Assembly (NCBI RefSeq): GCF_051659545.1 | Contig: NZ_JBOFOR010000053.1 | Location: 1-16,286 of the forward strand | Length of the DNA stretch: 16,286 nucleotides | Reading direction: 5' to 3' | Source: JBOFOR01 sp051659545 | Lineage (GTDB): Bacteria > Bacillota > Clostridia > Peptostreptococcales > Peptostreptococcaceae | In this document: positions 6,612-12,705 of the stretch, piece after piece | How the letters are laid out: the number at the start of each line of letters is the position of its first letter | Position numbering within the stretch: position 1 is the stretch's first letter | Notes under the pieces: generated by a model | The model's input: the letters and a program-made list of their open reading frames with translations, nothing else | The model's database searches: none | Told to the model about the DNA's origin: nothing | Translations under genes and position numbers: made by a program

Positions 6612-6866
6612 ATAAAGAATAGAGATTTACATAAAGAAAAAATAGACATTGTAGTATATGGTCATTCACATAAAAGTGATATACATGAAAAAAATGGTAT
6701 AATATATATAAACCCAGGTTCAGTAGGACCTAAAAGATTTAAATTGCCAATAAGTATGGCTAAATTAACAATAGTAGAGGACAAGCAAGAATACGAATGT
6801 AGTAATACAAAGAATATCTGTAATATAAAAGATTATAGAGTAGAAATTATAACTATAAATAGTTGA
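6612..6866 (+). pseudogene. 3' remnant of a YfcE-type metallophosphoesterase
   Basis: Reading from the stop at 6609-6611 to TGA at 6864-6866 gives 84 codons with no usable start. The translation contains IDIVVYGHSHKSD and then NGIIYINPGSVGPKRF. These are the last metal-binding motif (GHxH) and the INPGSxGxxR segment of the YfcE/MJ0936 calcineurin-like phosphodiesterases, followed by the typical ending with SMAKLTIVE. The N-terminal half, with its D-x-H, GD and GNCD motifs, is absent; the upstream sequence is terminator and non-coding DNA. I infer a deletion that removed the 5' half and left a remnant between the terminator and the next operon. Confidence 0.82.
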
Positions 6867-6897
6867 TGTATATAATAGATATAGGAAAGGATAAAAT

Positions 6898-7737
6898 ATG
6901 TTTGGTTACGTAAAAGTAAATAAAATGGATTTAACCTATAGGGAATATGAACACTACAGAGGTTATTACTGTGGGCTATGTAAATGTCTAAAGGATAATC
7001 ATGGCGAAATATCTAGATTATCTTTAAATTACGATATTACATTTTTGGTAGTAGTATTAAGCTCAGTTTATAGACCGAAGTCTACTGTAATTGAAGAAGG
7101 ATGTATTACTAACCCTTTTAAGAAAAAGAAAAAAATAATAAATGAGATAACTGAATATGCAGCAAGTATGAATGTACTTCTAACCTATTACAAATTAGAA
7201 GATAATTTAAAAGATGATAAAGGCATAAAAGATAAATTAGCATATAATATATATAAAGGGAAATTAAAATCAGCCTATGATAAGTATCCCCAAAAAGCTA
7301 ATTTCATAAAAGAACAATTAGATATATTACACAAATTAGAACAAGACAAAAACAATAACATAGATTTAGTATCAAATACATTTGGCAAACTTATGGGTGA
7401 AATATTTGCATATAAGGAGGATGAGTTTGAAACAGAATTAAGAAAAATAGGATTTAACGTAGGTAAATATATATACTTACTAGATGCTTATGAAGACTTG
7501 GATAAAGATTATGAAAAAGGAAGATATAATCCATTTATAGAATATATAGATAACAAGTCAGATTTAAAAGCTAAGGTGGATAAATTAATAAGTATGTCAT
7601 TAGGAATGTTGGCACAAAGTATAGATAAATTAAATATAAAAGTTAATGTAGGGATAATTGAAAATATAATTTACTCAGGGGTATATCTTAGATACCAAAA
7701 TATATTAGAAAAGGGATGTGAAACTAATGTACAATAA
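6898..7737 (+). CDS. DUF5685-like family protein
   Basis: The 279-residue protein begins MFGYVKVNKMDL and carries YRGYYCGLCKCL (about 20-31), then SRLSLNYDITFL. I recognise this opening from a conserved Firmicute family of unknown function (DUF5685). It is mostly alpha-helical by appearance, with no signal peptide or membrane segment. Two acidic clusters stand out: KLEDNLKDDKG at 99-109, and DAYEDLDKDYEKGRYNP at 196-212, the latter preceded by TFGKLMGEIF at 161-170. The spacing and the D-x-x-x-D...GR-x-x-P pattern recall helical isoprenoid synthases of the squalene/phytoene type, but this is only inference. It is the first gene of a three-gene operon and overlaps the next gene by 11 nt. The start has a GGAAAGGA site. 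Confidence 0.8.
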   Translation: MFGYVKVNKMDLTYREYEHYRGYYCGLCKCLKDNHGEISRLSLNYDITFLVVVLSSVYRPKSTVIEEGCITNPFKKKKKIINEITEYAASMNVLLTYYKLEDNLKDDKGIKDKLAYNIYKGKLKSAYDKYPQKANFIKEQLDILHKLEQDKNNNIDLVSNTFGKLMGEIFAYKEDEFETELRKIGFNVGKYIYLLDAYEDLDKDYEKGRYNPFIEYIDNKSDLKAKVDKLISMSLGMLAQSIDKLNIKVNVGIIENIIYSGVYLRYQNILEKGCETNVQ

Positions 7738-8164
7738 CACATATAATGAAAACTTCTTGGGTGTTAGGACACTTATGACAAATAATGAATTTGAAAAAGC
7801 ATACCAACTTTTAAGGAATATAAAGGAAAAATGTGCAGAGTGGTACTTTTTAAACGGTGTTTCAGCTATGAATATAGGATACTATCAAGAAGGAGAAGAA
7901 AGTATAAATAAAGCTATTTCTCTAGAACCTAAAAATACAAACTATAGCAAAGCTTTAGAAGCTTTTAATTTTTATAGAGATAATTATAGAGATAGATCGC
8001 ATCATTACAATAGAAGAAGACGTCATGATATAGATGGATGTTGTTGCTGTTGTTGTGATGATTGTTGCTGCGTAGGTGATGATTGCTGTGAAAATTGTAT
8101 GAAATTATGGTGCTTAGATTCTTGCTGTGAATGTTGTGGCGGAGATTTAATAGATTGTTGCTAG
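7727..8164 (+). CDS. TPR protein with a 19-cysteine C-terminal tail
   Basis: I place the start at ATG 7727 (145 residues), with AAGGGA 10 nt upstream. An in-frame GTG at 7718 lies only 1 nt after that site. Residues 15-75 form tetratricopeptide-type helices; AEWYFLNGVSAMNIGYYQEG to SINKAISLEPKN is a good TPR unit, a protein-interaction fold. A basic/histidine linker (SHHYNRRRRH, 91-100) follows. The tail, from residue 105 to the end (145), has 19 cysteines in 41 residues, in runs of six, three and two separated by D and G. I know no catalytic domain in it. Metal binding or covalent cross-linking are the obvious possibilities. It overlaps the DUF5685-like gene by 11 nt and ends one base before the next gene's possible GTG. 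Related operons in my memory carry a J-domain protein at this position. Confidence 0.8.
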   Translation: MYNNTYNENFLGVRTLMTNNEFEKAYQLLRNIKEKCAEWYFLNGVSAMNIGYYQEGEESINKAISLEPKNTNYSKALEAFNFYRDNYRDRSHHYNRRRRHDIDGCCCCCCDDCCCVGDDCCENCMKLWCLDSCCECCGGDLIDCC

Positions 8165-8173
8165 GTGAATAAT

Positions 8174-8665
8174 ATGAGTAAAAAGGTAGCTTATGGAGGA
8201 ATTTTATTAGCTATAAATATAATTATATTACTACTTATAAATGTATTACCTATAAATACTTTGTTCTTAATGGGCTTGGCATCACTCCCAATAGCTATTG
8301 TAATAATGGAATATGGTCCTAGAAGTGGAGTTGCTTTTTATATAGCATGCATAATATTAGGATTTATAGTAATGACAAGTAAAATACAATGGATTTTGTA
8401 TGTATTTACATTTGGGATATATGGGCTTATAAAGTATATAATAGAGCAAGATAGACCAATATATTTAGAATATGTTCTAAAAATTTTGTTTGCAAACATA
8501 GCTGTGGTAATAGTGTATTTTATATTAAGAGCATTTGTATATATACCAGTAAACTCAATTACTGTAGGATTATTCCAAGTTGCTTTTATAGTTTATGATT
8601 ATGTGTATACTTCTTTTATAGATTATTACAACACAAAAATAAAACAAATAATAAATAAGATTTGA
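8174..8665 (+). CDS. Small integral membrane protein of the DUF5685-like operon
   Basis: I choose ATG 8174 (163 residues), preceded by TAGGTGA. The GTG at 8165 would put the start within the ribosome-binding site. The sequence shows about five hydrophobic helices: residues 7-30, 32-48, 52-68, 73-90 and 104-130, with a short cytoplasmic end rich in K and I. Features that look conserved are INTLFLMGLASLPIAI and MEYGPRSGVAFYIA near the N-terminus, a pattern I associate with small substrate-binding-type membrane proteins (YybS/ECF S-component-like), though the match is loose. No transport ATPase lies nearby. Its position directly after the Cys-tail TPR gene, with 9 nt between stop and start, makes a functional link with that operon likely. 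Confidence 0.75.
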   Translation: MSKKVAYGGILLAINIIILLLINVLPINTLFLMGLASLPIAIVIMEYGPRSGVAFYIACIILGFIVMTSKIQWILYVFTFGIYGLIKYIIEQDRPIYLEYVLKILFANIAVVIVYFILRAFVYIPVNSITVGLFQVAFIVYDYVYTSFIDYYNTKIKQIINKI

Positions 8666-8669
8666 TTAG

Positions 8670-8705
8670 AAATGGGACTATATTAATTTATAGTCCCATT
8701 TATGA
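8670..8705. terminator. Bidirectional terminator between converging genes
   Basis: AAATGGGACTATA (8670-8682) pairs perfectly with TATAGTCCCATTT (8689-8701) over 13 bp around TTAATT. It lies between the stop codons of the operon and of the minus-strand zinc-ribbon gene. The T-tracts are short on both sides. Confidence 0.85.
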
Positions 8706-9455
8706 TTAACCTCTTAGGTTAAAATATTTTTCTTGTTCTTTTTTCAATGTATGGTTGCATTTTTGACAAGAATAATCAGTATGTTTTGAAACAAACTTAT
8801 CGGTTTTAGCATCGTACACTAAGCTAGTATTATCTAAGATACCCACAGTTCTTAAATCTTCAGAGCAATTAGCACATCTTGATATACTACATAGAAGTTC
8901 TAACTTTTCAGGAGTAGCATCAGGTACAACACAATTACAGCTATTACATATAACTGGATTAAGTGCAGAGCTAGAAACCTCTATAGGCTTATTTTGCTTA
9001 GATGAAAATTTAAAAACTTTATTTTCACAAATTATGTATCCAGATTCAAAAATATTAGATTTACAATTTGGACATACAAAATAAGGTATAGTATCTTCTG
9101 TAATAGCTTCTTCAGTATCTTTCTCAGTAGTATTAGTACTTTGAGATGAATTTTTTAAGCTATTAAGGAAATTATAAACATCTTTATGCTTGCTTTGTTT
9201 TGATGAATAAAATAAATGCTCATAAATATTTGCAAAATCTTTATTTTTTGATTTTGAATTTAAGTCAATTAAATTATTTTCTATAGCGTATTTTATTATA
9301 GAAATATGATTATATTTTGTAGCTAAAAAAAGTACCAATTCATCAAATACACCATCGTTAATTTTATCTAAAAACTCTATCCATAAATCGGGAGATTCCA
9401 GATATAGGTCTTTACTTAATAATTCTAAGTCTTCTTTAATATTAGATTTTATCAT
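8706..9455 (-). CDS. Ankyrin-like protein with two zinc ribbons, unknown function
   Basis: The protein has 249 residues. Residues 1-100 are helical and read like degenerate ankyrin repeats: DELVLFLATKYNHISIIKYA, then NNLIDLNSKSK, then a second HKDVYNFL helix. A serine/threonine/glutamate linker (101-122) follows. The C-terminal half has two CxxC...CxxC modules: C128/C131 with C170/C173, and C194/C197 with C230/C233. Each fits a four-cysteine zinc ribbon; C143, C175 and C189 are extra cysteines. There is no membrane segment. The start has AGGAGG 6 nt upstream. The gene is downstream of the HAD phosphatase gene on the same strand, with a terminator hairpin between them, so it may depend on readthrough or on a promoter I cannot see. 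I do not recognise a named family. Confidence 0.75.
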   Translation of the reverse strand: MIKSNIKEDLELLSKDLYLESPDLWIEFLDKINDGVFDELVLFLATKYNHISIIKYAIENNLIDLNSKSKNKDFANIYEHLFYSSKQSKHKDVYNFLNSLKNSSQSTNTTEKDTEEAITEDTIPYFVCPNCKSNIFESGYIICENKVFKFSSKQNKPIEVSSSALNPVICNSCNCVVPDATPEKLELLCSISRCANCSEDLRTVGILDNTSLVYDAKTDKFVSKHTDYSCQKCNHTLKKEQEKYFNLRG

Positions 9456-9479
9456 AATTACCTCCTATCAAAATAAGCA

Positions 9480-9508
9480 AAAGTCCATAAAATAAATCTA
9501 TGGACTTT
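9480..9508 (-). terminator. Terminator of the HAD phosphatase gene
   Basis: AAAGTCCATA (9480-9489) and TATGGACTTT (9499-9508) form a 10-bp stem with a 9-nt loop. Read on the minus strand it is followed by TGCTTATTTT. It lies 12 nt after the phosphatase stop and just before the next gene's ribosome-binding site. Confidence 0.8.
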
Positions 9509-9520
9509 ATATTAAAAAAA

Positions 9521-10249
9521 TTATATATCTAGTATATTTACATTAGATGTTAAAGAATAAATTATATCTTTTCTTTCAACTATTATCTCTGCTGTTTTAG
9601 ATATAATAGGGTCATTTGATATATGAGCCATAAGCTCTTTTGTAGGATTTATTGCAATTGGATGACTGACCCTTCTTAACATAGTTATGTCTCCGTTAGT
9701 ATCACCATAAGCATAAGATTTAGATAAATCTATATCATATTGCTCTACAAAATCATTTATAGCAACATTTTTACTTTTAGAATCCCACATAGGTATTACG
9801 GTTCCATTGAAAACTCCATTTTCAAATAGATAGCTACTTCCTTTGAAATCTGTTACACCATATTTCTGAGCCATTTTTTCAACTAAAAAATCAGGACTTC
9901 CAGAAATAAATATTACTATATGGCCATTGTCTAAATGCCATTTTATTTTAGAACGAGTATATTTGTACACCCTTTCAGCTTTTAGTTTTATTACTTGATC
10001 ACTAGTAAAATCCACACAAGTTTTATCTAATCCAATTAAAGATCTTACGTACAATTCGCAGATTTCATCTAAGTAATCATCATAGTTTCCTTGTCTCTTA
10101 TCCCAGTTCATGAAAGTATCCCTAGCATGTTCAAACCATAGTTTTTGGTCGATAATATCATACTTAATCATCTTTTTAAAGTGTTCTACCATTAGGGAGT
10201 CTCTATAAAGAGTACCATCAATATCGAAAAAAGCTGCTGTATTTCCCAT
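9521..10249 (-). CDS. HAD-IB family phosphatase (SerB-like)
   Basis: The 242-residue enzyme shows all four haloacid dehalogenase motifs. They are FFDIDGTL (nucleophile D9, general acid D11), FISGSP with S116, the lysine in DSKSKN (about K158 or K160), and YGDTNGD (D183 and D187, which bind Mg2+). A helical cap lies between motifs I and II, as in the phosphoserine phosphatase-like subclass IB. The C-terminus continues with PIAINPTKEL, typical of this group. Substrates of this subgroup include phosphoserine and phosphatidylglycerol phosphate, so the exact reaction is open. I start at the third of three in-frame ATGs (10247-10249), because AGAGGTG lies 6 nt before it and overlaps the two earlier ATGs. 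A TATAAT-like -10 region lies 30-50 nt upstream without a clear -35 box. Confidence 0.88.
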   Translation of the reverse strand: MGNTAAFFDIDGTLYRDSLMVEHFKKMIKYDIIDQKLWFEHARDTFMNWDKRQGNYDDYLDEICELYVRSLIGLDKTCVDFTSDQVIKLKAERVYKYTRSKIKWHLDNGHIVIFISGSPDFLVEKMAQKYGVTDFKGSSYLFENGVFNGTVIPMWDSKSKNVAINDFVEQYDIDLSKSYAYGDTNGDITMLRRVSHPIAINPTKELMAHISNDPIISKTAEIIVERKDIIYSLTSNVNILDI

Positions 10250-10445
10250 AAACATCACCTCTTTTAAGCCTTTATTTTATTATATTATAAATTCTATATA
10301 AGTTGTAAAATTATATTAAATAATTTAAAATTCTTTTGGGCTATAAAATAATGAATTATTAATTAGTTTATAGTATATTCAAAAAGAGATATATAAGTCA
10401 AATTTTATTTGTTTAATAAATTAAAAAGAAAGAAGGATAAAATAT

Positions 10446-11528
10446 ATGAAATTTAGTTTTGCTAAAGTTACCAATTCTAGACTTATGGGTACCCTTGGAT
10501 TAATTATATCTTGGGAAGAAAATAAAGACTGCTTTTTTCAATACTTTCTATTGGATGCGGAAGGATTAGGAATAGCTGATTATGTAGGCTTAGAAAATCC
10601 AACCCCTAAAGAAATTATAGAAGAAGAAGAAAGGCTTATGGGTGGTTTAGGCTCAGAAAGACTATATATTAGTGAAGAAGAAGCTTTATTTTTAGTCAAA
10701 CACTTTGGAAATAAAAACTTTTCTTATGAGAAACCACTTCCAGGAGAAGTAGAGGAATATATAGATATTATAGAAAAATATGAAACTAAATTAACTATCT
10801 ACGAAATGTATCCCCCAATATGTAAACCTGTAACAGAAGAAATTGAATTTATAAACTATATGACTATGAGGTTTATAGCGTGGGATAGAGAAAGTTTAAG
10901 ATATTTTTCAGATAGTGAAGAAATAGCTAATATGCATATTACCAATATAAACGGAACTCTTTTAAAGAATAATGTAATAGAAAAGGGAAATGGAAAATAT
11001 GTAAGTGAACCTTTATTTGAAGATGAGGATGGATATTACACTTGCAAAATAGCATTTAGTATAGAAAGAGTCGAAGAAAAATTAAAAATAAACTCAATAC
11101 TAGTTACAGATAAATCTCCGATGTATGATTTTGAAGTTTTTGATGAAATAGCTAAAAAAGAGTTTGTAGCTATCTATGATATAAGTAATAAAGAAGAATT
11201 TCTAGAAAAACTTTTTGAAGAAGATCCAGCATTACAAAAAAGCGATATGGAAGATTCTGTTTTTTTTACTAAGTTTAATTTAGATAATGACCATGTTAAA
11301 GAGAACATATATGTTATAAACAATGATATTAACGCAATTTACTATCAGATAGATGATAAGTTTTTTGTAGGAACTTATGATAGTAAAAATAACAAAGATT
11401 TAAATGATAGACTTCAAGATAACTATAAAGATTATTTAGATTTTGAAAATGCGTTTTACTTTGAGCAAAATGCACTTTATGATTTCGTTGAATCTGGGTC
11501 AGATGATTTCTATGATTTTATAGATTAA
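10446..11528 (+). CDS. Acidic protein of unknown function
   Basis: The gene encodes 360 residues after an AGAAGGA ribosome-binding site. It is strongly acidic, ending GSDDFYDFID, with no signal peptide, membrane segment or clustered cysteines. The first 70 residues look most conserved in style: KFSFAKVTNSRLMGTLGLII, then the YFLLDAEGLGIADY segment, then LMGGLGSERL. A central section (about 120-230) is mixed alpha/beta. The rest has alternating charged helices with the FDEIAKKEFVAIYDI segment near 230. I do not recognise a family and propose no function. Monocistronic: there is 187 nt of AT-rich sequence to the divergent phosphatase gene and a terminator follows at once. Confidence 0.7.
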   Translation: MKFSFAKVTNSRLMGTLGLIISWEENKDCFFQYFLLDAEGLGIADYVGLENPTPKEIIEEEERLMGGLGSERLYISEEEALFLVKHFGNKNFSYEKPLPGEVEEYIDIIEKYETKLTIYEMYPPICKPVTEEIEFINYMTMRFIAWDRESLRYFSDSEEIANMHITNINGTLLKNNVIEKGNGKYVSEPLFEDEDGYYTCKIAFSIERVEEKLKINSILVTDKSPMYDFEVFDEIAKKEFVAIYDISNKEEFLEKLFEEDPALQKSDMEDSVFFTKFNLDNDHVKENIYVINNDINAIYYQIDDKFFVGTYDSKNNKDLNDRLQDNYKDYLDFENAFYFEQNALYDFVESGSDDFYDFID

Positions 11529-11531
11529 AAT

Positions 11532-11570
11532 AAATAAAGTCACGAAACTGTAGTTTCATGACTTTATTTT
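11532..11570 (+). terminator. Terminator of the 360-residue unknown gene
   Basis: AATAAAGTCA-C-GAAACT and AGTTTC-A-TGACTTTATT pair with a single C/A mismatch, followed by a TTTT tail. Confidence 0.88.
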
Positions 11571-11576
11571 GTATTT

Positions 11577-11619
11577 ATAATATTGGGGGAATATTATGAG
11601 GAATACATTAATAGTGTAG
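11577..11619 (+). other. Hairpin with Shine-Dalgarno-like loop before a 7-codon frame
   Basis: ATAATATT (11577-11584) and AATATTAT (11590-11597) pair perfectly around a GGGGG loop. The loop is at ribosome-binding distance from ATG 11596-11598. That frame reads MRNTLIV and stops at TAG 11617-11619. It may be the remnant of a lost gene or a leader peptide. No downstream plus-strand gene follows within 700 nt. Confidence 0.35.
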
Positions 11620-11666
11620 ACAGATTTTATTTTTTTATAACCTAAAATATAAAAAAAATAAAAAAG

Positions 11667-12134
11667 TTACATTTCTTCCTCATCAAACTCCTCCATATTT
11701 ATAGGAGACATACCAGGCATCATCATGTAAGGCATCATCATACCGGGCATCATCATGTAAGGCATCATCATGTTAGGCATCATTCCTGGAGGAAGAGGTG
11801 GCATCATACCAGGCATCATCATACCAGGTGGCATCATCATATTAGGCATACCATTCATCATATTAGGAACTTGTTGCTCACTAAACATATCTTCATCAAA
11901 ATCTTCTTGCTCAAGGTTATTTACGCTATTAAAATTTTGTCCCATAAAAGGATGGTTTACGTAAGGGTTCATGTAAGTAATATAACCGCCCATATTCATA
12001 TTAGGATCCATAGACATATTAGGGTTCATTCCATAAGGATTTGCATACATCATAGGATCTATATAAGGATGAGGATATATATAATTAGGATCCATGTCGT
12101 CACTTTGCTTTCCAGAGAACATATCAAAACTCAT
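11667..12134 (-). CDS. Methionine-rich low-complexity protein
   Basis: I start at ATG 12132-12134 (155 residues), 10 nt after AGGAGG; an ATG three codons earlier is only 1 nt from that site. The protein has 41 methionines (about 26%), plus many Pro, Asn, Tyr and Gly. The N-terminal half has NPYGMNPNMSMDPNMNMGG-type repeats. A short acidic segment follows (EQEDFDEDMF). The C-terminal half is built of MMMPGMMMPY-like units and ends in an acidic EEFDEEEM. There is no signal peptide or membrane helix. Met-rich sequences can bind soft metals such as Cu(I) or Ag(I), act as oxidant sinks, or occur in spore-coat proteins. Its position divergent from a cadmium operon makes metal handling attractive but unproven. 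Minus-strand codon use is uniform across the repeats. Confidence 0.72.
   Translation of the reverse strand: MSFDMFSGKQSDDMDPNYIYPHPYIDPMMYANPYGMNPNMSMDPNMNMGGYITYMNPYVNHPFMGQNFNSVNNLEQEDFDEDMFSEQQVPNMMNGMPNMMMPPGMMMPGMMPPLPPGMMPNMMMPYMMMPGMMMPYMMMPGMSPINMEEFDEEEM
11716..11846. repeat. 15-bp tandem repeats encoding the Met/Pro/Gly units
   Basis: Five consecutive 15-nt units starting GGCATCATCAT (11716, 11731, 11746, 11761, 11776; the last is diverged) are followed by further copies interrupted by short insertions up to about 11846. Read on the minus strand they code for five-residue units such as MMMPG, MMMPY and MMMPN. The period is a multiple of three, so copy-number change keeps the frame. 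Confidence 0.85.
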
Positions 12135-12246
12135 ATTAATCATACCTCCTAAATTAATTACTATAATTCACTTTTATAATATATATATTAGAAAAAATAT
12201 TAATATGTGCATTTTAAAATTTTATTTAAAAAAACTATATTTTAGG

Positions 12247-12275
12247 TTGCAAATATAGGACAAAGTGCATATAAT
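12247..12275 (+). promoter_or_regulatory. Promoter of the cadC-cadA operon
   Basis: TTGCAA at 12247-12252, a 17-nt spacer and a perfect TATAAT at 12270-12275. Transcription should start near 12282, at the left edge of the operator. Confidence 0.85.
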
Positions 12276-12280
12276 TAAAT

Positions 12281-12300
12281 ATATGAACAGTTATTCATAT
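12281..12300 (+). promoter_or_regulatory. CadC/SmtB-type operator
   Basis: ATATGAA, a 6-nt centre (CAGTTA), then TTCATAT form a perfect 7-bp inverted repeat. This is the usual form of ArsR/SmtB-family operators (ATATGAA...TTCATAT). It covers the expected transcription start, so the metal-free repressor would block its own operon. Confidence 0.85.
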
Positions 12301-12325
12301 GTTTGTTGAAAGAGAGGATTAATTA

Positions 12326-12694
12326 ATGAAACGAGATTTAAATACATGTGATTGTAATGAAATACATGAGGAAATAGTAAGTCAAGTAAAAGAAGTAATG
12401 CCAGAAGAAGAAATGTTATACGACTTAGCTGAATTGTTTAAAGTTTTTGGAGATACAACAAGAATAAAAATAATATATGCATTATTTTCAAATGAAATGT
12501 GTGTATGTGATATTGCAAATTTACTAGGAATGACTCACTCTGCAATATCTCATCAACTTAGAGTTTTAAAGCAAGCAAGATTAGTTAAGTTTAGAAAAGA
12601 AGGAAAGGTGGTTTATTACTCATTAGATGATAGTCATATAAGTCAAATTTTCGATTGTGGGCTAAATCATATTCAAGAAACTTATAAACGATAA
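12326..12694 (+). CDS. cadC: ArsR/SmtB-family metal-sensing repressor, CadC type
   Basis: This 122-residue winged-helix repressor releases its operator on binding Cd, Pb or Zn. The helix-turn-helix is at about residues 61-84 (CDIANLLGMTHSAISHQLRV). Both metal sites of plasmid pI258 CadC can be traced. The alpha3N thiolate site has N-terminal C8 and C10 with C59 and C61 in EMCVCDIA; pI258 uses C7, C11, C58 and C60. The alpha5 site keeps D102, H104, H115 and E118. The one difference is that the two N-terminal cysteines form CDC rather than CxxxC. Upstream are a good promoter and an operator across the start site, implying autoregulation. The next gene, a P1B-ATPase, starts 11 nt after the stop, so they form one operon. 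Confidence 0.93.
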   Translation: MKRDLNTCDCNEIHEEIVSQVKEVMPEEEMLYDLAELFKVFGDTTRIKIIYALFSNEMCVCDIANLLGMTHSAISHQLRVLKQARLVKFRKEGKVVYYSLDDSHISQIFDCGLNHIQETYKR

Positions 12695-12705
12695 GGGGGG
12701 AAGCC

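Noticed and set aside
11770..12152. Two plus-strand frames (GIIIPGGIIILGI-type and HIRIH-type sequences) opposite the Met-rich gene
   Set aside because: They are by-products of the repetitive sequence; they lack start signals, while the minus-strand frame has AGGAGG.
12135..12240. Possible sigma-K promoter of the Met-rich gene
   Set aside because: A CATATTAATA string on the minus strand is near but does not fit the sigma-K -10 pattern; too weak in this AT-rich region.
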